Position numbers and translations under genes: made by a program
Part shown: positions 15,001 to 21,191 of the stretch, piece after piece
Numbering within the stretch: the stretch's first letter is position 1
Layout: each line of letters starts with the position of its first letter
Source: Brachyspira hampsonii
GTDB lineage: Bacteria; Spirochaetota; Brachyspiria; Brachyspirales; Brachyspiraceae
DNA: 64,000 nucleotides
NCBI RefSeq assembly: GCF_001746205.1
Contig: NZ_MDCO01000012.1
Span: 372,001-436,000, forward strand
Reading direction: 5' to 3'
The notes under the pieces: model-generated
Databases searched by the model: none
Told to the model about the DNA's origin: nothing
The model's input: the letters and a program-made list of their open reading frames with translations, nothing else

Positions 15001-18000
15001 TTTTATATCATCTTTGAAATTTAAATCTATATCTTCAATATTATCTCTTAATTGATACAAAGCAGTTTCTAAATCAGATAATTTAGCAAAATCATCTTTA
15101 ATAACATTGAAAGAATCCTCCAATGACTGTTTATCTAAAGCTAACTGTGCTATAGTATTATCTTCTTTTATAGATTCTATATCTCTTTTTATATTCTCAA
15201 TCTTTTCTAAAAATACATTTCTATTTTCAGATATAACATCTTTAACATAGTTTATATCATTTTCAGAATTGTTCATTCTATCCAAAAGATTAGAAGTAAA
15301 ATCTTCAAATGCTTTTTCTATCTTTTGTTTTTCTTCTTCAAATAGAGTAGGTATATCTTCCTCATTTGCTTTTAAAAGTTCATCTTTGAATGAATCAAAT
15401 TCTGATTTCAAAGTTTCTATTTGCTCGGATAAGATATCTTTTTCAGAATTATGTAATTCCATAAGTTCATCTCTATCAAGTATAGAAGACTTTATCATAT
15501 CTAATGCCTCATCAAAATCAGCACTCAAATCTTTATATTTTGTTTTGATATCAGATATTTCATTATCTAATTTTGAAGAAATATTATATAGCTCATTATC
15601 TACTTTAACACTTATAGCTCTCAACTGTTCTTCTAATTCAGATATATATTTATTATCATTATTCAATCTTTCTGATGCTTCTTTTTCTAATCTATTAACA
15701 ACAGAATATATTTGAGTATTAGCTTCCTCATTAAATCTGCTCATAGCATCATTCAAATTGGTATTGAGAGTATTGAAAGACTCTTTTATCATATCATCTA
15801 ATTGAGCTTTGCTTTCTGTTAAAATACTTAACTTATCATTAACATGGGCTTCAATTTTTTCTGAATAGTTTAATAAATAGTCATCTATATAATTTTTCTC
15901 ATTGCTTAAATGTTTTTCCTCAGCTTCAGTTCTTGCTCTCTCTATCTCTTTTTTAATATTTCCAAGATGAATTTCTAATTCAGACACAGCATCTTCATAT
16001 ATCTTATCTATCATAATAGAATATTCTTCATAATCTTCTCTTATGCTATTGCCTAAATCCTCCAAGTCAGATATTATATTTTCTGTTTCAGTTTCTCTAT
16101 GATGTTCGATTCTTTTTATTTCTTCATCATATTTTGCAACTGACTCATTTATTCTATTATGTATTTCTTCTAAACTATTTCCTATTGCATTATTTAATTT
16201 TTCATCTACAGAAGAAAGTTTATTTTCAGCTTCTGAAATTTTTTCATCTATACGAGAATAGATTTCATTTTCTTTCTTTTCTATATCATTAATCATATCA
16301 ATGATAAATTGATTCTTTTTACCTTCTGAAGTATTAATAAATTCTTCTATTCCTTTTCTAGCTTCATCTAACTGCGAAAGCAAAGTATTTAAATTACCAT
16401 TTTTCCAATCATATATATCCTGCTCTATTAACTTCATTTTTTCTTTCAATTCCGAAATATGATTATCATATTTAATATCTGCTTCTTTTCTTATATTTTC
16501 AACTTCTTCTCTTATATCAGCAGCATATATACTTTTGATTTTAGTATTATCAGACCATACATCTTCAAAGTAAGACATACGCTTTTCTAATCTATCTCTG
16601 AAACTTTCATTATTAGAAGTTAAACTTTCAAATATAGAATCCAATCTATTTTTTTCTTTATTAAGCAATTCTTCTATTTCATCTTTATCCAAAAAAGAAG
16701 ACATATTCTTTCTTACAGCTTCAAAATTATTATTAAGTGATTCTAAATCTCTATATAATCCGCTGGAATCTTTTTCTATTTTTTCTTCCAAATTATTTTT
16801 AAAATCTCTTAATTTATCTGATAAATCTTTAACATCATCTTTTAATCCGCTGTCTATTCCTTCCATTCTATTTTTAAGAATGATAAAATCTTTTTCTAAA
16901 TCAATTATCTTATCAAAATCATCTCTTAAAGCAGTTACTGAATTTTCAAGCACAGCTTTTTCTTCTGATAAAACTGTAACTGTATTATCATCTTTTATAT
17001 CATCAACATCTTTTCTTAAAATCTCTATCTGTGATATTAAATGACTTCTTTCCTCAGATAAAACATCTTTAATATAATTTATATCGCTTTCATTATCTGT
17101 GAGTCTCATAAGTAAATTTTTACTAAACTCATCAAACATGTTTTCTATTCTTTCTTTTTCCTCATCAAATAATGCAGGTATTTCTACCTCATTAGTTCTT
17201 AACATTTGATCTTTGAAAAGTTCAAATTCTTCTTTTATATCTTCTATCTGGTTTTTCAAAAATTCTTTTTCACTGTTTTGAAGTTCAATCAATTCATCTC
17301 TGTCTATTATAGAAGATTTTATATTATCTATAATACCATTAAAGTTTTCATTAGTATCAGACAAATGTGAATTTAAATCATTAATCTGCTCTAATAGAGT
17401 TTCTTTAATATTTTCTATAGTATTGCTTAAATCATTAATCTGCTCTAATCTATTATTATGATCATCTAATATAGCAAGTACATTTTCATTATTAGAAATT
17501 AATTTATCAGTTTCTTCTCTCAATCTATCATCAACATTATCTTTCAATGATATAAACTCATTTCTTAGATCCTCTAATGTTAAACCTATACTATCTCTAA
17601 CTTCTGCTGCTGTATTAGATATAACTTTATTAGCATGCTTTTTAATTTTAGCAATATACTGTAATGCTTTTTTATTATTAGCTTTTCTTATTTTAGCCAA
17701 TATTTTAGAGAATCCGCTGTACAAAGTATTGAAAGAACTATTTAATTCTTCATTCAAACGATTAACTTCTTCATCTATTTTAAAAGATGCTTTATTTAAA
17801 TACTCATCTATATAATTAGCTTCATTAGAAAGATGTTTGGCCTCAGATTCCTCTCTTGCTTTTTCTATTTCATCTTTTAGACTATTAGCATAATCATTTA
17901 AAGAATCTTTTTCTTTGTTATAAAAGTCCTCAAGCATATTAGTATACTGCTCATAGTCTTTTCTTATACCAGCACCAATATTTTCTATATCATGAATTAT

Positions 18001-20862
18001 ATTCTGACTTTCTTCAAATCTGTATGTTTCTATTTCTTTTATTTCATCTTGATATTTATTTATAGCATTGTCTATTAATTCTCTAAGCTCATCTAACTTT
18101 TTAGATGCATTTTCCTCTACACCAGCAAATATATCTCCGCTCTTTCTATCTATCTCCTCTTTTTTAGAAACTATATAAGAATCTATTTCTGATGCTTTAG
18201 AATCAATAATAGACTGCATATTATTAGCATTATCAATTATTTCATTGATTCTTTCACCTAAATTCTCTATGCGAATTTTATATTCATCACTCATTAAAGA
18301 GGCATGATGTTTTAATTCTTCATAATCATCTTTTAAATTATTAGAATACTTTTCAAGCATAGCATTATATTCTGCACTTATAGCATTCAAATCAGCTCTT
18401 CTTTCATCTAGTACGCCATCTATTTTCTTATCTAAAGAATTATATTTATCTTCTATATCAGACATTAATGCTTTTTCTTTATCCTCAGCATTTTCATATA
18501 CTTTATTTATAGTTTTTTCAAAAGTATCTCTGCCGTTTTCTACTCTATGCATTATGTCTTCAATTTCATCTTTTATTTTATTCATGCTATCTCTTTTTTC
18601 ATTCAAAAGAGTATCGAATGCATCTGTAGCCTGACGAAGTTCATTATGAAGCATGTCAACAACTTCTTTTTTACTTTCCTCATTGAATTTAACATTTTCA
18701 TTTATAGCTAAATCCATTTTATTCTTAAACTCATCAATAGAGTTTTCTATATTGCTTATTAATTCATCATGTCTTTTTTCGCTTTCATCAACCTGATTTA
18801 TAACAGAATCAATACTGTCAGTTATAGCTTTCATTTTTGTTTGTTCATAATCATCTAAAACATTTTTTAAATGAGATTTCAAACTTTCTATATATGCATC
18901 GCTGTAATCTGATATTTCTTTTTTTATACCATCGATTTTTTCTTCAGTATCTTTTATTCCTGTGTCTAATTTTTCATTAGCTATTCCTACTAAATCATTG
19001 ATTTCAGCAGAAGATTTTTCCAATATCTCTAAACGCTTTTCTAAATTTTCTTTTATATTATATTCTGTATCTTTACTTAAAGTATCTATATCAGAAGAGG
19101 CTTTATCATATTGCTCTTTTAAACTTGATAATTTCTCATCAATAGCACTCAAATCAGAAGAAGTATTTTTGATATATGAATCAATATTTTGTTCTAATTC
19201 ACTTTTTACAGAAGAAAATAATTTTTCTATTTCATTAACTCTATCATTAGCCTGTGCTTCTAAATCTTTATACAAATATTCTTTTTGTAAGTTTAAAGAA
19301 TCAAGTATTTCTTCCTGCTTATTATTAAGAATAGATATTATCTCAGAAGTTTGATAATGAGTTTCATCTATTTTATCTTTTAAAAGATTAGTTTCAGTTT
19401 CAACATCATTTCTAAGCTCATTGATTTCAGCTATTAAAGAGCTTCTTGCTTTATCTATAGAATACTCCATATCATCTTGAGCTCTAGTTAATATATCATC
19501 TTTCAATTTATCTATATCGTTAACTATATCCTCAAATCTGCTTTCAGCTTTAAGCATAGTTTCTTCACTCATACCATCTATAGATATGATTAAATCATTA
19601 AGCTCTTTAGTTTTATTTCTGTAAAGAGTTATTACTCCGTCATCTTCATTTTCAAGTACATTCTTTATATGATTAGAGAAATTTTCTACTTCAGCTATAA
19701 ATCTATTATTTATATCGTCTTTTAATACAGAGAACTCACTTTCTAATTGATGGGCTTTTTCTGCATAATCTTTACTTATATAATCTGCTTTATCTTTTAT
19801 ATCATCTATAGATTTTTCCAAAGAATGTGCTTTCTGTTCTATAGAATCCAAAAACTCCTCTTTATCCTGACTTATTTTTTCAAGTCCTTCTTTAAGGGTA
19901 GAGTAGAGCATCTCTTTAGTTTTTTCCATTTCATCTTTGAATTCTAATACGCTTGACTCTGTTATAGAATTAAGTCTGTCATGTATAGTATCTCTCAAAT
20001 TATTTAATTCTGTCTCAAGTCCGTCTTTAGACTGACTTAAAGTTTCATAGCGATTTTCTATATCTTTAGATTTAGTATCTATCTCATCAGCAAATGATGA
20101 ATACTTATTTATAAGCTCATCTCTGCCTTTTTCAAATAATTCAGCTAATTGTTCTATATTATGACGGGCTGTTCTTTCAGCAAGCTGAGTAAGCTGATTA
20201 GTAAATAATTCCTCTTTTTTAGCAACATGAAGCTTGAATTCTTCTGTAAGAGCAGATATTTTTTCTTTTTCCTGTTCTGCCATAGTGCTGTAATGGGCGT
20301 CACGGGCTAAAAGATTAGTAGTAAGAGCATCAAATCTCTTATAAAGTTCGCTTTCAAATTCATTTAATTTAGAATTATAAGATTCAATTAATTTATCTTG
20401 TATAGATCCGACATTCTTCTCTAATTCTGTCATCTTTGCTTTAACATCGGATATTCTTTTATAAGTTTTTTCTATAGTATTTCTTTCTTTTAATACAGTA
20501 TCTACTTTGTTTAATATTTCTAAATAAGCCTCTTCAAGAGAATCAACCTGCTCCTGATACTGGGATACTGCAGCTTTATAATCTTTATATGACTCAATTC
20601 TTTTATTTAATTTGGCAAGGTCTTCTTCCATAGATTTGCTTATAAAACCAGCTTTTTTAACTGCTATCTCTAAGTCTATAGCATTATCTCTCACCTCGGA
20701 AATCTTTTCTTCTACAATACCTTCCAAAACAGCTTTTTCTTCAGCAAACATTTCATTAAAATTATTATTGCCGTAATTTTTTTTTCTATTGACTACGCTA
20801 TATATACCGATAAGTAATAGAGGAACAACAAATGTTAGTATTAATTGAAGAACAGGGGTCAT
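1..20862 (-). CDS. Giant membrane-anchored coiled-coil protein (partial, C-terminus beyond window)
   Basis: I read the frame at the start codon, in the middle and at the left edge. It is in phase throughout, giving at least 6,954 codons with no stop. The ATG at 20862 has a GGAG ribosome site upstream. The protein starts with a short N-terminus and one hydrophobic segment (about residues 3-24), then Arg-Lys-Lys, so the positive-inside rule puts the rest in the cytoplasm. Everything after is rich in Glu, Lys, Asp, Asn, Ser, Leu and Ile, with very little Pro, Gly or Trp: a near-continuous coiled coil. From about residue 1,200 it is made of degenerate units of about 660 residues (separate entry). 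No catalytic domain was seen. By composition it is a structural, filament-like or tethering protein; the function is unknown. A periplasmic orientation is possible if the anchor inserts the other way. Confidence 0.9.
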   Translation of the reverse strand, partial: MTPVLQLILTFVVPLLLIGIYSVVNRKKNYGNNNFNEMFAEEKAVLEGIVEEKISEVRDNAIDLEIAVKKAGFISKSMEEDLAKLNKRIESYKDYKAAVSQYQEQVDSLEEAYLEILNKVDTVLKERNTIEKTYKRISDVKAKMTELEKNVGSIQDKLIESYNSKLNEFESELYKRFDALTTNLLARDAHYSTMAEQEKEKISALTEEFKLHVAKKEELFTNQLTQLAERTARHNIEQLAELFEKGRDELINKYSSFADEIDTKSKDIENRYETLSQSKDGLETELNNLRDTIHDRLNSITESSVLEFKDEMEKTKEMLYSTLKEGLEKISQDKEEFLDSIEQKAHSLEKSIDDIKDKADYISKDYAEKAHQLESEFSVLKDDINNRFIAEVENFSNHIKNVLENEDDGVITLYRNKTKELNDLIISIDGMSEETMLKAESRFEDIVNDIDKLKDDILTRAQDDMEYSIDKARSSLIAEINELRNDVETETNLLKDKIDETHYQTSEIISILNNKQEEILDSLNLQKEYLYKDLEAQANDRVNEIEKLFSSVKSELEQNIDSYIKNTSSDLSAIDEKLSSLKEQYDKASSDIDTLSKDTEYNIKENLEKRLEILEKSSAEINDLVGIANEKLDTGIKDTEEKIDGIKKEISDYSDAYIESLKSHLKNVLDDYEQTKMKAITDSIDSVINQVDESEKRHDELISNIENSIDEFKNKMDLAINENVKFNEESKKEVVDMLHNELRQATDAFDTLLNEKRDSMNKIKDEIEDIMHRVENGRDTFEKTINKVYENAEDKEKALMSDIEDKYNSLDKKIDGVLDERRADLNAISAEYNAMLEKYSNNLKDDYEELKHHASLMSDEYKIRIENLGERINEIIDNANNMQSIIDSKASEIDSYIVSKKEEIDRKSGDIFAGVEENASKKLDELRELIDNAINKYQDEIKEIETYRFEESQNIIHDIENIGAGIRKDYEQYTNMLEDFYNKEKDSLNDYANSLKDEIEKAREESEAKHLSNEANYIDEYLNKASFKIDEEVNRLNEELNSSFNTLYSGFSKILAKIRKANNKKALQYIAKIKKHANKVISNTAAEVRDSIGLTLEDLRNEFISLKDNVDDRLREETDKLISNNENVLAILDDHNNRLEQINDLSNTIENIKETLLEQINDLNSHLSDTNENFNGIIDNIKSSIIDRDELIELQNSEKEFLKNQIEDIKEEFELFKDQMLRTNEVEIPALFDEEKERIENMFDEFSKNLLMRLTDNESDINYIKDVLSEERSHLISQIEILRKDVDDIKDDNTVTVLSEEKAVLENSVTALRDDFDKIIDLEKDFIILKNRMEGIDSGLKDDVKDLSDKLRDFKNNLEEKIEKDSSGLYRDLESLNNNFEAVRKNMSSFLDKDEIEELLNKEKNRLDSIFESLTSNNESFRDRLEKRMSYFEDVWSDNTKIKSIYAADIREEVENIRKEADIKYDNHISELKEKMKLIEQDIYDWKNGNLNTLLSQLDEARKGIEEFINTSEGKKNQFIIDMINDIEKKENEIYSRIDEKISEAENKLSSVDEKLNNAIGNSLEEIHNRINESVAKYDEEIKRIEHHRETETENIISDLEDLGNSIREDYEEYSIMIDKIYEDAVSELEIHLGNIKKEIERARTEAEEKHLSNEKNYIDDYLLNYSEKIEAHVNDKLSILTESKAQLDDMIKESFNTLNTNLNDAMSRFNEEANTQIYSVVNRLEKEASERLNNDNKYISELEEQLRAISVKVDNELYNISSKLDNEISDIKTKYKDLSADFDEALDMIKSSILDRDELMELHNSEKDILSEQIETLKSEFDSFKDELLKANEEDIPTLFEEEKQKIEKAFEDFTSNLLDRMNNSENDINYVKDVISENRNVFLEKIENIKRDIESIKEDNTIAQLALDKQSLEDSFNVIKDDFAKLSDLETALYQLRDNIEDIDLNFKDDIKTLSDRFEEFEHKAVSDERFNNLSYNIDEIRDNLKNSIDKSSELENKFSSIKENLLKALSKNENIENLFADEVKKLDSLFNNIKVDNAEFRDRLEKRIDYFEDTWSDIGKIRNLYAADLRDELESIRSEADIKLENYVNDLKSQIEAVNNDASAWRDEYINGIKEKIDAIDKDISSWKDGQINDLLEQLENAKESIKDYLKSSEGKKEEFLSDILSKIEDKENAIYNRIDAKIEDIENRLSAVDGKVSNDIARGLEEVENIVNKAINKYNEDIKNIEHHRSEEGSKLLGEIQSGYDYYSKLINTTYKDSLSSLADYTNRIKADIEKARKESENKHLNNEKNYIDEYLKEYSAKLDDKVNEKINILNDSKNKLDDMIKESFNTLNINLNDAILKFNEHADSKINSALEKIEKDASERFFSYKNYVSELEENLRAISAKIDNEIYNVSSKFDNDISDLKNKYKELNADFEESLDIIKSSILDRDELIELQTSEKELLSERIDDLKNEFKSFKDEILTANRDDIPALFDEEKDRIEKAFEDFTNALLDRVNDSERDINYIKDIISEDKISLLEKIDNLKSEIEALREDDTITQLALDKQALEVSFNSIKNDFSRLEELENHLYELKNNVNSFDLDLKDEVKSLSDKFNSFENKIKENDDNIRDISSNIDIISDNIGDLSSDINVIRDAINNSINKSSELEHTILKDKEELENRLSSIKENLALISSNNKVSDTLFNDEVKKLENLFDNFKNDSIEFRDRLAKRIEYFEDTWSDSTRIRSLYAAEMRNELEEVKKETELKFENYLNDLSSRIETIDENISGWKDGKINELLSELESAKNNITNYLDSTENRKEQLISDLLSKIEEKENAIYNRIDSKIADVENKLSVLDLKVSDDAYNKLEEVKEKLDKAIIKYNEDIQNIEHYRNEEGSKLLEDIKSGYDYYSKLINSAYKDSIFSLSEYTNKIKAEIEDARKEVVQDNNINKNYIDEYLKNYSDKLENQIADKINILNESKNQLDDMIRDSFATLNSNFNDAIAKINENADNKVNSVIRKLESDKLLNYNEYIKELENHLSSINSKIDNEIYNVSSKFDNGISELRNKYDALNIDFEETLDLIKSSILDRDELTELHNSEKELLENRINELTELHNSDKELLENRINELAEFHNSDKELLGSGIHEVKIELDNFKKELLESRLYELKNEFDNFKKEVLNANKDSIPALFEQEKQRIEEAFEEFTNNLLDRVNISESDINYIKDIIAEDKLTLLEQIDNLKTDINSLKEDDILTQLTLEKEALEESFNSIKNDFSKLEDLEKHLYELRDNMKDDASSVYDKFENIEKELASGLNNINSDIDNIKNDLLNSINKSSELENTILKDKGELENKLSSIKDNLLSMTGRNESIETLFNEEVSKLEKLFDKVHNGNIEFRDRLEKRITYFEDTWSDSTKLRSLYASEMRDELEEIKKETEIKFENYLNDLNNKIDAMNDDISIWKENNINDLLAQLETAKEDISAYLDTTEDKKNELITEVLSKIEERENNIYSKLDEKIAEIENRLSETNSKLNDDIAVNLDNLHNMINDALVKYNEEIENIENYRTIESDKLLEDSKKLIEDIKSGYNHYSNLINEVYNNSVNSLRDYSDLVKEEMEKSIEESKSKHLNNEKNYIDDYLKNYSDKLDSKVSEKIDTLNAAKDNLDNIIKDSFNNLELNMQEAISKFEKESNNKLLEVIEKLEKDSKAVIFDKDEYNVYLNEQLNSISKKIEDEVSKINERMDSNLSNITEKMDSNITSLNDTVYGDINSIIEKYESLSKDFDSSLEVLKDSILDRNELLEMQSAEKEFLVSKVDELKKEFESFKEDILKTNKESIPSLFDEEKKKIENAFEEFSEALLDRVNNSESDINYIKDIIYEDKSFILEKIDNLKNELYSLRDDDTINRLTLEKNALEESFNSIKDSFSKLEDLENNLYQLRDDMVDVDINLKDEVKSLVSKVEELDSKIREDISKDLEDYSNDLTILSSNVNTLNDYIESIKSNIHDSLNKSSEIENTILKDKEELESKLSSIKDNIISISGKNDNIETLFNDEVQKLESLFDKVRNDNVEFRERLERRIEYFEDSWSDNSRIRSLFSSDIRDEIENIKSYTELKFENSINELKDKMDSMNSDLTSFRDEYLNELKSRIDSMDSDIISWKDGRINELLAQLEEAKNSISSYIDNSDVKAEKILSDIFSKIEEKESSIYNKLDEKIRDIENKLSDTDSKLNNEINTNFNNLYNMLNEASDRYNEEIKNIENYRKDEKNKLSDDYQKFIDDMKSGYEHYSNLINDTYNNSLNSLKDYSKLVEEEIERAREESESKHLNNEKNYIDKYLKEYSDKLNTEIAEKMNILTEAKEELDDMVRESFDNLESSFNDAVIRFEEETSNKVLDAIDKLGKETESVLFKKYMSVLNEKIHSVNEKLDNETSNLKEKYADLNSDLNNAINIMKNSVIDKDQLISLHNNENNTIIEKLEKLKDDFQTFKESSLKFDNENVPALFDDKKKEIEHIFEEFTSVVLERLNMTDDEVSKLKDTIISDKLNLLEKMDNLEVEIETVKKDNTIEQLALEKKALEDSFNTIKEDFAKLGNLESNLYQLKENMSDVDILLKDEVKALSNRLSDFEDRIKDDIVRDLDEYSIELNNLTSNVGKLNARIDEVKEQIEDSINKSSELENLLSKEKEELDNKLSSIRDDLISKSENSDVIEQTFIKEKEELTNLFNQIREDNKDFRYRLEKRISYFEDTWSDSGKLKNIFSADIKEELNDIRNANNMKIDSSINYLKDKIESIDNDISHWKENGIEELVKQLKEARESISNYLDDSEIKGKEVVYSILLSGREYLEKYLKEYYSELESKLYDKMNLSKIDLDNIFKSSFKNLETKFNESITKIEEYSNDKMSKTLEDIEKNKYDLDIMINDSLNMLNQSINNAVSKMIEDSDDKLRDVIESLESQINDLISNKEEEIVNKISAYETELKEDQASSLEDIRNELLELYNEFRDNVNYDGLKEIGGKLNNIENSLLVVNTQLENKAKDISDRIDLEKEELYTSVNKLSSEFEYFKSSIDERFKTQVSEFISNNEHILSLFREYSEKISSVTDILEDIENVKVSLIDEINKVKEEIDNKYSTLTRDFDKSIDEIKDAVLDKNNILQFYVNEKELLLKEVDELKSSFASLKDDILISTDERVEAFIDSEKLRIQSAIDDVFETLSAKISNNEDSISSLESSLLEYKSIISNTIDEFKYEISSIKDNHSYNDLIEERNRLEESFNSLKNDFLKIEDLEKDLSVIKDKVKGVDTSLNDEVIRLSGELRELKEKLSNEYNSDITHENINDVYENFRYLNESLESFKETVIPQLSNFSKLEDKILDSKEEIYRDLNDIMDSLPKSYVSAEEISILEEKLDNIFNSFNDNIVSIKNDLSDNIEKDTKEFKDRIEKRIEFFEDAWSSEEKLVELYGNIISDNFDVLKGGLESQFNDSFAEFKDKIETMQNDLNSWKSSSLDSITNTLDNAKDITSDNTDYSEIKSMIEILKEDIYNKQLELQNNLDSKLEESISKIDSFDNRIKDLEYNQGSLTDDLAKYREKLYSILDDYDDKVKSKIINLQDSLKTEEKNALDYIENNISSIKDDISSSSKGVDIKIKALESYISKINNELNTNTLKLSNELAKDKKELLNTIDELRKEVYSRIAEEVSSKDSELLNSFEEFKNQIINSVPNMDELADLFVSEKEEITNEFYELRYELLNNQENNRNFAKMFEEEKAKLIDELDHFKSAVRVEYISAEERFEELKKDYLNNLNNLLDVEKSDLESSFEEIRKEINNIKDVSVSKEEIEKLINSYKQEITSSIDNKKAEISENAEAIKVDSSYVEKLIEEERTRINETLESFRKNIEENYSTVEAVAEVLSKEQDSVEAKLLKMKEDILSDMPTLENVSQIFVEEKETLKDELKEEFVSLRNEILGSVPNNNDLANMAQQYGAKIRDDFQILEQDFSESIKRYKENISNEMLGFRNEFNERIANIKDLAEALQDERDRLMAEIDDIKLKYESGTIYSDEALNTIEGDRDRLLNEFISFRRSIIELLKEQDATMNMFNQEKINIIDSIEALKNKISFDTISRDDVIAMIEDERKQVAEMFESIQNDSMDTDLRYLTDSFRDDIIKVFEESNDEFRKRIEARIVHFEDAYASADRIKDFYKDAIISEVDSLRSDAEKILIDLNNKVENTKDEIDLLENDRLKGIISKIDEAENDINSFINTMKANIKEQENELRMLSQSQKHISQEVETVRREREVLMDMVKNSDINIKNKLESLTSAVSEAADIASLKIAEKEEAFSNKVKEVEEYINSLSYKMTEENNSDLAKAREDINNLVSSFNESIVKETNDLTPHIMTIVQNFINNEMKKFEKFSDVRSAIEGIENDINNKITDAFNNMNKELEDNIIEFRKKIDTYQEEFISELKMSVNMEGEKAVDEIRTIHDDEVAKLKEMYLTTEKFYTDRQEKNHEDFSKLFEEAYKDYNEKIESLYTQLDDTKLQITNSVEDVVSDLKQALSIKDEFLTSVEDNKEKLEAVEEQMNNLQNEFAPSVEKLKIMIEEKALELKDKINEYSQDIELQGEKFNSRLEELSNNAKSTIENKVTEFDSIIENVSSRMDSLLEEKNSEFDALKAHYEGLSESLTALRDSISEAVNERISEANSIIEENVHSIEESANEKYEKYIARLNSNLEQTLSLLMNDAKEHIQKAKEEIIKAHTNNLDEYDQRITNMKDIVSALEEDITKYSSEIDARLESINLSYDEKTNIILKDFDNRTDDLKLKLNDAVESIDKMLDVKTNDISLEYEAMKSKIDGIAKDMEKYMNTVKVFNNAKEMAESIKNDVSKLNALVEDTKAVTVEMNKTMSEFDSLKKMHHDILDYAESLKKEKDSLKDTQEKVNMLMEMSGEIQDRFVNIAENNAIIEQTEEGIQVVIDIASQIENKLSFIKDKEEYADDILQQIRKS
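2420..16553 (-). repeat. Array of about 660-residue coiled-coil repeats within the giant gene
   Basis: A conserved block reading roughly FRDRLEKRIxYFEDTWSD, the main place where Trp recurs, is encoded on the minus strand near 16553, 14687, 12698, 10694, 8681, 6707 and 4622. A Trp-less relative (HFEDAYASADRIK) lies near 2420. The spacings are 1866, 1989, 2004, 2013, 1974, 2085 and 2202 bases, all multiples of three, so the copies are in one frame and average about 660 residues. A second landmark, roughly IPALFDEEKxxIExxFEEF, recurs near 17176, 15349, 13438, 11362, 9424 and 7450 with similar in-frame spacing. The copies are diverged at the DNA level, so the duplication is old. Confidence 0.85.
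11442..11649 (-). repeat. 54-bp (18-residue) tandem repeat inside the giant gene
   Basis: Between about 11487 and 11649 a 54-base unit is repeated almost identically for nearly three copies (anchor sequences at 11501, 11555 and 11609). A weaker 57-base neighbour lies at 11444. The encoded unit is ELLENRINELTELHNSDK. Unlike the long units, these copies are near-identical DNA, so they arose or were homogenised recently and may vary in copy number between strains. Confidence 0.8.
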
Positions 20863-20887
20863 AAAAAAACTCCGTAAATATAGTATA

Positions 20888-20924
20888 TTAACATAATTCT
20901 ATATTATGTTAATGTATATGTCAA
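20888..20924 (-). promoter_or_regulatory. Promoter of the giant gene overlapped by a perfect palindrome
   Basis: On the minus strand, TTGACA (20919-20924) and TAGAAT (20896-20901) are separated by 17 bases, about 35 bases before the start codon. A perfect inverted repeat, TTAACATAAT (20888-20897) and ATTATGTTAA (20903-20912) with a 5-base spacer, covers the -10 box. Its position across the -10 suggests a repressor operator rather than a transcript hairpin. The regulator is unknown. Confidence 0.6.
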
Positions 20925-21099
20925 TAGTATTTAAATGTTTTAATTTACCAAGATGCTAAAATTCGCCTAAAATTCTAATTTTTTATATATTATCATAATA
21001 TTTTCTTATGTAAACTGCAAATTTAAATTATTTATACTTATCATTTCACTATACAAATTAATATTTAGTTTAACAATATACAAAAATATTTTATTACAC

Positions 21100-21127
21100 T
21101 TGATATTATATTTTTTTATAGTAAAAT
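21100..21127 (+). promoter_or_regulatory. Putative promoter of the 21192 gene
   Basis: TTGATA (21100-21105), a 16-base spacer and TAAAAT (21122-21127) lie about 65 bases before the start. The AT-rich context makes chance matches likely, so this is tentative. The rest of the 329-base divergent spacer 20863-21191 holds no gene that I can see. Confidence 0.35.
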
Positions 21128-21191
21128 ATCTTAAGTTTTTTAACAGATGTCGATATTTTAAAGAATAGTTAAAAAATATTCGGAGATAACA

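Noticed and set aside
305-19947. Many plus-strand open frames of 61-148 codons rich in Ser, Phe, Leu and Ile
   Set aside because: They are mirror readings of the giant coiled-coil gene, in which Glu/Lys-rich codons read as Phe/Ser on the other strand. They overlap it fully and show no family motifs.
1-20862. Giant gene as assembly artefact or chain of pseudogenes
   Set aside because: Motif copies stay in one frame over 14 kb and codon bias is uniform. Selection must have kept the frame open.
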